From an uncultured Bacteriovoracaceae bacterium (lineage in GTDB: Bacteria > Bdellovibrionota > Bacteriovoracia > Bacteriovoracales > Bacteriovoracaceae), in assembly GCA_937923325.1 (NCBI GenBank), contig CAKZUQ010000021.1, positions 1 through 47,253 on the forward strand: 47,253 bases of DNA, read 5' to 3'. Positions within the stretch are counted from its first letter, which is position 1. Each line of letters opens with the position of its first letter. This document shows, in pieces, positions 18,003 through 25,932 of the stretch. The notes beneath the pieces are model-generated. The model made no database searches and was not told the DNA's origin. It saw only the letters and a program-made list of their open reading frames with translations. The position numbers and the translations under genes were made by a program.

Positions 18003-18966
18003 GACAAAACTAAAATACCAATTTGAAACAATTCAGGCCATTAGAAACTTTTTCTTAGAGAAAGAGTTTATTGATGTATTGACACCTCCAATGGTTCAAA
18101 ATCCTGGAATGGAAACACATATTCATCCATTTGAAGTTCACTCTAAAATAAAAGGTAGCTCAGCAAACTTATTCTTGCATACATCTCCAGAGTTTCATAT
18201 GAAAGGATTATTGGCCTCTAAAGAAGACTTTCAAAATATTTTTACTATTTCATACTGCTTTCGTGATGAACCTAGTTCAGAGATTCATAGAAACCAATTT
18301 TTAATGCTTGAATGGTATAGAAAATATGCTCGTTACGAAGCAATTATGGATGATGTTGAAAAGCTAATCCTCTCTGTATCAGATCAACTAAGTAGTAAAG
18401 GTATTCCGCTAAAAAATAATTATTATAAATCTGATTTTCAAAGAGCTACGGTACAAGAAATCTTTCAAGAGTTTATTAATATTGATATTTTAAACTATCT
18501 AGATAAAAACGAGTTAAAACAAAAAATTCAAAATGACTTTAAAGAAGTTCCACTACCATCAGTAGAGTGCTCATGGGATGATTACTTTTTCTTACTTTTT
18601 TTAAATAAAGTTGAACCACACTTTAAGAACTACAAATCATTATTACTCTATGAATTCCCAGAACCATTAAGTGCTCTATCTACTATTAAAAAGGATGACC
18701 CTAGAGTATGCGAAAGATTTGAGGTTTATTTAGAAGGCATAGAGCTTTGTAATTGTTTTAATGAGCTTACAGATCTAGAAGTTCAAAAAGAAAGATTTGA
18801 TTTTCAAAAACAAGAAAAGAAAAAAATTTACCATTATGATCTACCAGAGCCTACAGATTTCTACTCTACTCTTGAGAGTGGTTACCCAAGCTCAAGTGGA
18901 GTTGCTCTCGGAATAGAAAGGCTCTTGTTTTCTTTAGTTGAAACTAAAAACCCTTTCTTTACATAG
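18001..18966 (+). CDS. epmA: EF-P lysine ligase EpmA-like (truncated class II LysRS)
   Basis: EpmA attaches (R)-beta-lysine to elongation factor P. This 321-aa protein is a stand-alone class II aminoacyl-tRNA synthetase core with no anticodon-binding domain, which separates it from LysRS (about 500 aa). Visible motifs are LTPPMVQNPGMETHIHPF, motif 2 (CFRDEPSSEIHRNQFLMLEW) and motif 3 (SSGVALGIERLLF). ATG 18001 is preferred to an in-frame TTG at 17977. Its first bases overlap the start of the divergent Nudix gene. Neither EF-P nor EpmB is in the window, so the modification pathway cannot be confirmed here. The 3' end overlaps the next minus-strand gene by 8 nt. Confidence 0.86.
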   Translation: MTKLKYQFETIQAIRNFFLEKEFIDVLTPPMVQNPGMETHIHPFEVHSKIKGSSANLFLHTSPEFHMKGLLASKEDFQNIFTISYCFRDEPSSEIHRNQFLMLEWYRKYARYEAIMDDVEKLILSVSDQLSSKGIPLKNNYYKSDFQRATVQEIFQEFINIDILNYLDKNELKQKIQNDFKEVPLPSVECSWDDYFFLLFLNKVEPHFKNYKSLLLYEFPEPLSALSTIKKDDPRVCERFEVYLEGIELCNCFNELTDLEVQKERFDFQKQEKKKIYHYDLPEPTDFYSTLESGYPSSSGVALGIERLLFSLVETKNPFFT

Positions 18967-19780
18967 ATTTATTTAGATAGTTCATTACTCTATGAACTTT
19001 TATAACAACTTCTGATTTAATATGTTGAAAAGGAACACTCTTTGCCCAGTTATAATGATACTGATCACTAGTATTTAATCTCGTAGAGCTAACAAAAGCA
19101 CCTGATTGATCCTTGGCCAGTTCACTTGAAAATACAGCATACCATTTATAGAGATCTTCAGGTGTTATCGCCATGACATCTAAAAGCTCTAAACATTTTT
19201 CTGCTATTAACCTCTTTAGAGCCCATAAGTTTAGTTTTTCAATACTTGCTCTTGCATATTTTTTTCTAAGAAACTTTGGAGGAAAGTATTCGACAAAGTT
19301 CACTAAAGCATCACTTGGTGTTTCATCGTATTGCTCTAATGCTAAATAAACTTGGTCCAAAGTAATAGATCGATATACACCCTCTCTATTTCCACCTTGC
19401 TCTAATACATTTAAAAACTTAATTATATCTTCTTTTTTTGCTTCACTATTTCTAGTGACTTCAAAAATTTGTTGCAAGAATGAAACTCTATATGATCTTT
19501 TTTTCTCATCCGAAAGATTGTTATACTTATTCCCTTGATTATATATAGGGCTTGATTTTACATCATAGAAACTTTCGTCTTTAGCATTCAATTTAACTTC
19601 TGGTATCTCAGGTAATTCAATTGAGTTCTCTGTTTCTTCAGCTCCTAAAATCTTATTCGTTGTTTCAGCACCCAACATATTTGCCATATGTGAACGAATT
19701 TTAGACTTATATTTAGTTAAATCCAAAGCATATGATGCTGTTGTAAATGAAAGCAATATTATTCCGACTAGTATTCTCAA
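18959..19780 (-). CDS. Secreted protein of unknown function (273 aa)
   Basis: No family is recognised. The first 18 residues or so (ILVGIILLSFTTASYA) form a signal peptide, with cleavage likely after SYA. The mature protein is polar and mostly helical in character, with a single Cys (AEKCLELLDV). It carries blocks such as SYRVSFLQQIFEVTR, LVNFVEYFPPKFLRKKYARA and YHYNWAKSVPFQHIK that look like a conserved globular core. It probably acts in the periplasm or outside. It is transcribed alone, and its 3' end overlaps that of epmA by 8 nt. Confidence 0.72.
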   Translation of the reverse strand: MRILVGIILLSFTTASYALDLTKYKSKIRSHMANMLGAETTNKILGAEETENSIELPEIPEVKLNAKDESFYDVKSSPIYNQGNKYNNLSDEKKRSYRVSFLQQIFEVTRNSEAKKEDIIKFLNVLEQGGNREGVYRSITLDQVYLALEQYDETPSDALVNFVEYFPPKFLRKKYARASIEKLNLWALKRLIAEKCLELLDVMAITPEDLYKWYAVFSSELAKDQSGAFVSSTRLNTSDQYHYNWAKSVPFQHIKSEVVIKVHRVMNYLNKSM

Positions 19781-19899
19781 GCTATTCCCCTTTTTATATT
19801 AGTATTTTACATGAAAATCCAATCATTTACGCCTTCGATAAACTTTGCCCAGTATCATAGCTCTAAGGTGTTTTGTACACTATAGCTAGGAGAACACTT

Positions 19900-20187
19900 A
19901 TGTTTAATTTTTTATTCAACCGAAAAAAATTTTCAAAGAATCTAGCTAAAGATGTTGTAAATGAAACTGAGCTTTTAATGCAAAATGTAACCAAACAGCA
20001 AATGGAACAGTTTGAGGATATTAAACATATACTTAATCACCTTACCCAAAAAATGACTAATTTAGAAAATAGAATGGCTCAAAAGGAACTTAAAGATAAG
20101 CACACCTATGGCCATATTCAATACAAGATCTCAGAGCTTCAAACAGATTTAATTTTTGACAACAAGAAGACAAAAAATAAACAATAA
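19900..20187 (+). CDS. Small coiled-coil protein (95 aa)
   Basis: The ATG at 19900 is preferred to a start at 19873 because AGGAGA lies eight bases upstream of it. The product has a short basic N-terminus (FNFLFNRKKFSKN) and then an almost continuous amphipathic helix rich in Gln, Glu, Lys and Leu (about residues 15-80), with no Cys and no signal peptide. It is probably a cytoplasmic coiled coil. The TetR gene starts 3 nt after its stop, so the two are likely co-translated. No function can be assigned. Confidence 0.65.
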   Translation: MFNFLFNRKKFSKNLAKDVVNETELLMQNVTKQQMEQFEDIKHILNHLTQKMTNLENRMAQKELKDKHTYGHIQYKISELQTDLIFDNKKTKNKQ

Positions 20188-20190
20188 ACC

Positions 20191-20721
20191 ATGTCTAAAA
20201 CACAACAATCCAAAGAAGATGTTTATAAAGCAGTGTTAAATGCTGCGATTGAGCTTGATATTCAGCTGGGAAATCTAAAGTGGACATATACTCTTTTATC
20301 TAAAAAATCTAAAATTTCTAGAACATTAATTTATTATTACTTTGGTAAAGAAAAAATAAATATTTTAAAAGAAGCATGCTTACTTTTTGGTGATGAATTC
20401 TCTGGTAAAGGTCAAGAGAGAATGGAAGCATGGGAAAGTGGAAATATTGATATTGGATTAAATAAAACAAGATCTTTAGTAAAAGACTATCCTTATTTGA
20501 TAGCTTTTTATTTTTTGTATAGAGATAAAAAAAATGAAATTGGTGATTTGATAAGAAAGTGTGAAAGTGATGGTTATCAAAAACGAAAGCATTTCTTTCC
20601 GGAGCTTTCTGACAAAGAACTTAGAATTATGTTTTCATTCCATTTAGGTCTAGTAGCATTTCCATACTTAGAAAGCTCTGACGTTACAGATGCCTGCAAT
20701 ATTTTAAAAAAATTATACTAA
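20191..20721 (+). CDS. TetR-family transcriptional regulator
   Basis: This 176-aa protein has an N-terminal TetR-type helix-turn-helix (residues 12-60; LKWTYTLLSKKSKISRTLIYYYFGKEKINILKEA pattern, with the family's typical YYYFGKKE-like ending of the recognition helix). The ligand-binding C-terminal half is divergent, as is usual. It is downstream of the small coiled-coil gene by 3 nt and convergent with the epimerase gene, sharing 4 nt at the stops. Its position next to the FMO-epimerase pair suggests it controls that pair, perhaps through the palindrome at 23067-23083. This is inference. Confidence 0.8.
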   Translation: MSKTQQSKEDVYKAVLNAAIELDIQLGNLKWTYTLLSKKSKISRTLIYYYFGKEKINILKEACLLFGDEFSGKGQERMEAWESGNIDIGLNKTRSLVKDYPYLIAFYFLYRDKKNEIGDLIRKCESDGYQKRKHFFPELSDKELRIMFSFHLGLVAFPYLESSDVTDACNILKKLY

Positions 20722-21683
20722 GAATATTTTCGATTTTTTAAGTAGAATTCTAAAACCTCCAATGAAGTCTTTCTAGGTACATACCCAAATACTTCTTTTA
20801 ACTTTTTATTATCTAATACGGGTCTATACTTTAAAAACTTTACTTGCTCTGGTCCATATTGTGACACCCCAATAGTCTTTAACAGTCTAAGAGCTTTCTC
20901 CACAACAGTAGAAGGGATTGCAATATATCGTTTGTTGAGAGTCTTTGCTATATCTGAAAGGTTAACAGTACCATCTCCAGCGACATTATACTCACCAGGT
21001 TTCTCAGAGGTAACAGCTTTAAGTATTATTTCCACAAGATCCTCATCCCAGATAAAAACAAAAGGTGCATCAGACCCTTTAATTCCAGTAACTACAGACT
21101 TTTTAAACATATCAGTTATTAAGTTATTAACACTAACACCCAGAACAGTTCCAATCCTAAAAACGAATTGTTTCATCTTCGGTAGTAAATCCCTATACAA
21201 CGCAAAATCTTCTTCATTTAACCTTTTATGAAAAGAATAAGGGAATTCTAAATTTCCTCTAATTTTATCTTTTTCTGATAACCATTTTGAGTTGTCAGCA
21301 TGGTAGCCATAAGCAGCTCCACTAGAAGCAGTGATGAACCTATCAACTTTATTGACCTGTGCACATTTTAGAAGGTTTCTAGTTCCTTCTACGTTAATTT
21401 CATACATCATTTCTACCGAAACTCGCTCGTTTGGTGCAAGAATTGCGGCCATATGAATTACAGTATTGATATTATGCTTTTCGAGAATCTCTTTCATTTT
21501 TTCAAGATTTCGAATATCTTCAAAATAATATTCAACACCATCAACACGAACTCCATTATCTCGAATATCTAAGGCGACGACTTGACCAATTTCTTCCTTA
21601 TTTTTATACGAGTCTGCTTTAAGTCTTTCAATTAGTTGAGTACCAACATAGCCACTCGTACCTGTAATTAAGATATTTTTCAT
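20718..21683 (-). CDS. NAD-dependent epimerase/dehydratase family protein
   Basis: This is a 321-aa extended-SDR enzyme. The Rossmann loop GTSGYVG (8-14), the acidic residue after the second strand (LDIRD), HMAA (77-80), and the catalytic Tyr149/Lys153 pair (YSFHK) are all present. Substrates of this family are mostly nucleotide sugars, but also sterols, flavonoids and other alcohols. Coupling to an FMO makes a non-sugar oxidation substrate possible. Its start codon overlaps the FMO stop codon (TAATG, one shared base), indicating translational coupling. Confidence 0.85.
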   Translation of the reverse strand: MKNILITGTSGYVGTQLIERLKADSYKNKEEIGQVVALDIRDNGVRVDGVEYYFEDIRNLEKMKEILEKHNINTVIHMAAILAPNERVSVEMMYEINVEGTRNLLKCAQVNKVDRFITASSGAAYGYHADNSKWLSEKDKIRGNLEFPYSFHKRLNEEDFALYRDLLPKMKQFVFRIGTVLGVSVNNLITDMFKKSVVTGIKGSDAPFVFIWDEDLVEIILKAVTSEKPGEYNVAGDGTVNLSDIAKTLNKRYIAIPSTVVEKALRLLKTIGVSQYGPEQVKFLKYRPVLDNKKLKEVFGYVPRKTSLEVLEFYLKNRKYS

Positions 21684-23011
21684 TAACTTAATTCCTTAAT
21701 ACCAGAACAGACTTTTTCCATATATGTTTCTTTATGAACATAATATGCCATTCTATCTAACTTAATATATTTCATGCCATTACTTAGATCAGTATTGTTA
21801 GCTCTTCTCTCTTTTTCAAATTTTTGAAACCCACTAGAAGGATTCGATGAGTCTTTTTGCTTAATGTACTTTGCAATTAATTCACATTGATCATAACGTC
21901 CTTGCCACCCAATACCTGTTGCTTCAATCATACCAAGTACAAATAAATTGTCATACTCAGGATGAAAAGCATTAAGGTGTAGATCTGGACAAGCACCTTT
22001 CCAATTCAATAGTTCGTGATTGATATAGCTGAACTTAATATGGTAACCAGTTGCTGTTAAGATCACATCATAGTCGTTTTTAGAGCCATCTTTAAAATGA
22101 ACCGTGCTTCCATCAAGCTTAGCAATATCCTTAACAACATTGATATCACCGTGACCAACATATTGAAGTAAGTAAGAGTTTATAACTGGATGTGATTCGA
22201 AAATATCATAATCAGGCTTTGGAAAACCAAATTGCACAGGGTCACCTGCAAACCACTTCAATATTTTTTTATCAATATTCTTTTTTATCTTTTCAGGAAT
22301 GATTTTTTTAAATGAACCATTTACAGTATCCATGGGCTTTCCAAAAATATATTTCGGTACAAAGTAGTATCCTCTTCGAACACTCATATCTACAGACTTT
22401 GCTCTATGAACAGCATCAATGGCAATATCTGCGGCACTATTTCCACAGCCTACAATCAATACTCTTTTTCCTGCAAATATGTCACTTGATCGATACTGAG
22501 CTGCATGAACAATATCTCCAGAGAAAGAACTTTGTCCCTCCCACTTTGGAAAGTTTTCATTACCTTTATTAAATAGGCCAGTTGCTAAAATAACACCTTT
22601 ATAAACGTCACAATACTCATCATTTGTTTTTGTGTCTTTGTATTTGATTGTCCATGTTCCATCTTCATCTCTAGAAACGTCTTGAATTGCTGAGTTAAAT
22701 CTTATGTACTTATTCAAATCAAACTCTTTTGAAAAACCTAAAAAGTATTCTTTTAAAACTGACTGATGAGGAAAATCAGCCACTTTATCAGGGAATGGAA
22801 ACTCATCATATTGTGTCATTGTCTTCGATGAAATTAAGTGAGCTGAGTCATAAATTGTACTTAGTGGATTATCTTTATTCCAAATTCCACCAACGGCTGA
22901 GTGATATTCAAAACCCTGGCAAGGAATGTTCATTTTAGTCAAACATCTTATCATCGCAATGCCACATGGACCCGCTCCGATGACAGCATACTTACTTATT
23001 AAATCACTCAT
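21683..23011 (-). CDS. Flavin-containing monooxygenase (FMO-like)
   Basis: This is a 442-aa two-dinucleotide-binding flavoprotein. GAGPCG (12-17) binds FAD and GCGNSA (188-193) binds NADPH. The FMO fingerprint FSGDIVHAAQY (163-173) lies between them, and ATGYH occurs near the C-terminal third. Such enzymes oxygenate soft nucleophiles (N, S) or carry out Baeyer-Villiger reactions. It is the first gene of a two-gene unit with the epimerase. The 178-nt upstream gap, shared with the divergent lipoprotein gene, contains two palindromes that could be operators. Substrate is unknown. Confidence 0.88.
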   Translation of the reverse strand: MSDLISKYAVIGAGPCGIAMIRCLTKMNIPCQGFEYHSAVGGIWNKDNPLSTIYDSAHLISSKTMTQYDEFPFPDKVADFPHQSVLKEYFLGFSKEFDLNKYIRFNSAIQDVSRDEDGTWTIKYKDTKTNDEYCDVYKGVILATGLFNKGNENFPKWEGQSSFSGDIVHAAQYRSSDIFAGKRVLIVGCGNSAADIAIDAVHRAKSVDMSVRRGYYFVPKYIFGKPMDTVNGSFKKIIPEKIKKNIDKKILKWFAGDPVQFGFPKPDYDIFESHPVINSYLLQYVGHGDINVVKDIAKLDGSTVHFKDGSKNDYDVILTATGYHIKFSYINHELLNWKGACPDLHLNAFHPEYDNLFVLGMIEATGIGWQGRYDQCELIAKYIKQKDSSNPSSGFQKFEKERRANNTDLSNGMKYIKLDRMAYYVHKETYMEKVCSGIKELS

Positions 23012-23066
23012 TTAATTTCTCCTATTATTCACAATACATTAGATAATACTTAAACATTTAAATGCT

Positions 23067-23083
23067 TCAATCAGATTGATTGA
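23067..23083. promoter_or_regulatory. Palindrome upstream of the FMO gene, candidate TetR operator
   Basis: TCAATCA (23067-23073) and TGATTGA (23077-23083) are perfect 7-bp arms around a 3-nt centre, about 55 nt upstream of the FMO start. Size and symmetry suit a TetR-family dimer site. The link to the regulator at 20191-20721 is inference. Confidence 0.5.
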
Positions 23084-23120
23084 CATAAACGAGTAAAAAT
23101 TGTCAAATGCCTTCAAACTC

Positions 23121-23146
23121 CCTGCTATACCTTAAGATCTAGCAGG
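23121..23146. promoter_or_regulatory. Second palindrome in the FMO/lipoprotein intergenic region
   Basis: CCTGCTA (23121-23127) and TAGCAGG (23140-23146) are perfect arms around a 12-nt centre that itself contains CTTAAG. It lies 44 nt upstream of the lipoprotein ATG. There is no T run, so it is not a typical terminator. It may be an operator for the divergent promoters. Confidence 0.45.
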
Positions 23147-23189
23147 AACAATTTATAACTTTTTCAATAATTCTAGGAAATATTTTCAA

Positions 23190-24371
23190 ATGAAATCATT
23201 TATTACGCTTGCCACTTCATTTTTCTTAAGTTCATGTTTCAACAATACAGACATAAAGGGAAGGTGGTCACTTGAGCTTCAGATACAAAAACAAGCTATT
23301 CCTTTTATTTTGGAGTTTAAAAGTAATAATAAAGTTACACTCTATAATGGAAAAGAAGAAATAAATCTAAATTATGAAACCAATGATAACTCTAAAGACA
23401 TCAAGATAGATATTTTAAACTATGACGCTGCAATCGTCTTATCTAAAATGGGAAATACCCTAAAAGGTAATTGGATTAAATATAATCGATCTCCAGAATA
23501 TAAAGTTCCAATTTTTGGAATGAAGCAGTTAAGTAAAAAACATTCAGATTTCAAAAAAATAAATTCTCTTCCAAAAAAATGGGAAATGAGTATAGGCAGT
23601 AAAAATAAAAAACAGGCCATACTTTTATTTACACAAGAACAAGAACTTACCTACGCTAGTATTCTAACTCAGACAGGTGACTATAGATATTTAACACCAT
23701 CTCTAGAGGGGAAAAAATTAAAACTATATGGCTTTGATGGCGTTTTTGCTTTTTTACTAAGTGGAGAAATTTCTAAATCTGGTTTGTACTCTGGTGATAT
23801 CTATAGTGGCAAATCTTGGAATGAAAGTTTTAGTGCCAATGAAAATGATAATTTTGAACTAAAAGACCCTGAATCAATAACATCTTATAAAGGTGATTTT
23901 TCAAAACTTGAACTTAAAGACCTTAACGGAAAGCCTTATAAACTTGGAGTTAAATCAGACAACGTACGAGTACTTCAAATTTTTGGATCTTGGTGCCCAA
24001 ACTGCATTGACGAAACAAAATTCATTACAAAGTGGATTGAGAATAATAAAAATAAAGCTGTAGATTTTTATATGCTTGCTTTCGAACGAAGCCCAAATAA
24101 AATTCATGCAAAGAAACAAATTAAAAAAGTAAAAAAGTTATTTAATATTAACTATCCAATTCTAATTGGGGGTTTTACAACACAAGACAAGGTAGCGACT
24201 GTACTTCCAGGACTAGAGAACTTTATCTCATTTCCAACAACAATTTTTATAGATAAATTGGGTAAGATACGTAAAATCCACGCTGGCTTTAATGGACCTG
24301 CAACGGGTAAGTATTATGAACGTTTTACTGACAACTTTGATCGATTTATCAATGACTTACTAATGGAGTAA
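23190..24371 (+). CDS. Thioredoxin-like (TlpA/ResA-type) lipoprotein
   Basis: The 393-aa product starts with a short signal and lipobox ending at Cys16 (FLSSC), so it is probably a lipoprotein facing the periplasm. Residues 20-230 form a beta-rich domain I do not recognise. Residues from about 235 are a thioredoxin fold of the TlpA type, with the redox pair Cys269-Pro-Asn-Cys272 (GSWCPNC) and the cis-Pro segment FPTTIFID. It could reduce or isomerise disulfides in exported proteins, a plausible need given the Cys-rich exported proteins in this window (inference). It is divergent from the FMO gene. Confidence 0.82.
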   Translation: MKSFITLATSFFLSSCFNNTDIKGRWSLELQIQKQAIPFILEFKSNNKVTLYNGKEEINLNYETNDNSKDIKIDILNYDAAIVLSKMGNTLKGNWIKYNRSPEYKVPIFGMKQLSKKHSDFKKINSLPKKWEMSIGSKNKKQAILLFTQEQELTYASILTQTGDYRYLTPSLEGKKLKLYGFDGVFAFLLSGEISKSGLYSGDIYSGKSWNESFSANENDNFELKDPESITSYKGDFSKLELKDLNGKPYKLGVKSDNVRVLQIFGSWCPNCIDETKFITKWIENNKNKAVDFYMLAFERSPNKIHAKKQIKKVKKLFNINYPILIGGFTTQDKVATVLPGLENFISFPTTIFIDKLGKIRKIHAGFNGPATGKYYERFTDNFDRFINDLLME

Positions 24372-24381
24372 GCTTCGGCTT
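24370..24381 (+). terminator. Short UUCG-capped hairpin after the lipoprotein gene
   Basis: AAGC-TTCG-GCTT directly overlaps the stop codon and is followed by TGTATTT. The stem is only 4 bp but carries the very stable UUCG tetraloop. It is a weak candidate terminator or a 3'-end stabiliser. Confidence 0.3.
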
Positions 24382-24414
24382 TGTATTTATCTTGTATTAA
24401 GATATAATCAATTC

Positions 24415-25932
24415 ATGAAAGATATAGCATTAATATTCCCACCATTTTTGCCATCAGCAACAAAAGCTCCATACTTATCAACTCATTTATTGGCAACGAT
24501 CCTAAAGGAAGCTGGACATAAAACTAAATGCTATGACTTTAATATGCAGATGAATAACGATCTGGTTGACTCTGTCGTTTATTCGGACCTTCTAGAGGGT
24601 GAAGATCGATCAAATATCATAAAATCCATTCATAAAGCTATCAAGATTGTTGATAATGATGAAATAAATGTAGCTAACAACACTGAATGGATTAAATATA
24701 GATTTCATAATCATTTAGCAAGTGAAGTCCTAAAATCACCGAAGTCGTTACAAGACTTCTTTGAATTGGGCGCAAATTTTCACCCTAGAGTTTTAGAACT
24801 TTTAACTTTATATGCTGAGAATTTGCTAGAGAACCAGCATGATACTATTGCAATATCTGTAGCATTCGGAGAGCAACTAATTTATAGTATTGAACTTATT
24901 AAAATAATAAAATCTAGATCACCAAATACAGTTGTATTTTTAGGTGGAGCACAAATATCACTTCTTGATGGAAAACAAATAACATTATTAAAAAAGAACT
25001 CCCAAGCTGATCTTATTTTTCAAGGCTATGCCGAACAAGATATTGTAAATATTGTTAATAAATTTGGTATCGCAGAGGAAGCTATTGCAATAAAGGGAGG
25101 CACGGCCACTAGAGAGAGCTTAAAGAGAATTCCTTATGTTGATTTTGATTTACCTGAAAATCATACATATCAGAATCAATTCCCTGTACTTGTTACTAAA
25201 GGATGCTATTGGGGAAAATGTGAATTCTGTGATTATGTGCTTATGGGAGATATTGGTAAAGACAGGTATATAGCTAGACCTGTTGAAAATGTTTACGGTG
25301 AGTTAAAAGCTCTCAGACAAAAATATCCCAATGCTGGATTTAGTTTAGTGTCGGATGCCGTTCCTCCACAGTTTTATAAAAAGTTAGCAGTAATGGCGAA
25401 TGCTGAAAACTTCCCACTCCACACGATGAGTTATATGATTAACAATAAATCACTTAATGAAGAATTTTTCAAGGAGTTAGCACAAGCTAAAGTTGGAAGT
25501 TTCTGCTTTGGAACAGAATCAACATCAGACAGAGTTCTGCGCTTAATGAACAAACAAGCAACTCGTGCCATTATAATAGATAATTTACGCTTGGCTAAAA
25601 AGTATGGTGTAAGAGTAAAGGTAAATTTAATACCTAACTACCCTTCCACAACATATGAAGAAGCTCTAAGTGCTTACAAGATCTGTTACTTATTTAAAGA
25701 TATAATTAGTAGTTTAGCAGTGTTTAAGTTTTACTTGTCTGCCAATACTAATATGTTTAGAAATCCAACAGAGTTTGATATTGAAATCGATAGTGCCCCC
25801 TACTTAAAATCTGAACATAACGGGTACCATACAGCAGAGTACAAAACCAAAGGAGGAATGACTCCAGAACAAGAACAGCTAATTTATGATAAGCTTGAAA
25901 ACTTAAACCGACTAATTCAAAGAGGAGCTTAA
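24415..25932 (+). CDS. Radical SAM protein with N-terminal B12-binding-like domain
   Basis: This 505-aa protein has a cobalamin-binding-type Rossmann region at about 1-215 (DIALIFPPFLPSATKAPYLS, VFLGGAQIS) followed by a radical SAM barrel. The cluster Cys are 264, 269 and 272, in the form C-x4-C-x2-C (GCYWGKCEFC) rather than the textbook C-x3-C-x2-C; this form occurs in some B12-binding-type radical SAM groups. The DxHxxG motif for base-off cobalamin was not seen. FGTESTSDRVLRLMNK and VKVNLIPNYPSTT fit the barrel. Substrate is unknown. Its TAA shares the TTAA with the stop of convergent rimO. Confidence 0.82.
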   Translation: MKDIALIFPPFLPSATKAPYLSTHLLATILKEAGHKTKCYDFNMQMNNDLVDSVVYSDLLEGEDRSNIIKSIHKAIKIVDNDEINVANNTEWIKYRFHNHLASEVLKSPKSLQDFFELGANFHPRVLELLTLYAENLLENQHDTIAISVAFGEQLIYSIELIKIIKSRSPNTVVFLGGAQISLLDGKQITLLKKNSQADLIFQGYAEQDIVNIVNKFGIAEEAIAIKGGTATRESLKRIPYVDFDLPENHTYQNQFPVLVTKGCYWGKCEFCDYVLMGDIGKDRYIARPVENVYGELKALRQKYPNAGFSLVSDAVPPQFYKKLAVMANAENFPLHTMSYMINNKSLNEEFFKELAQAKVGSFCFGTESTSDRVLRLMNKQATRAIIIDNLRLAKKYGVRVKVNLIPNYPSTTYEEALSAYKICYLFKDIISSLAVFKFYLSANTNMFRNPTEFDIEIDSAPYLKSEHNGYHTAEYKTKGGMTPEQEQLIYDKLENLNRLIQRGA

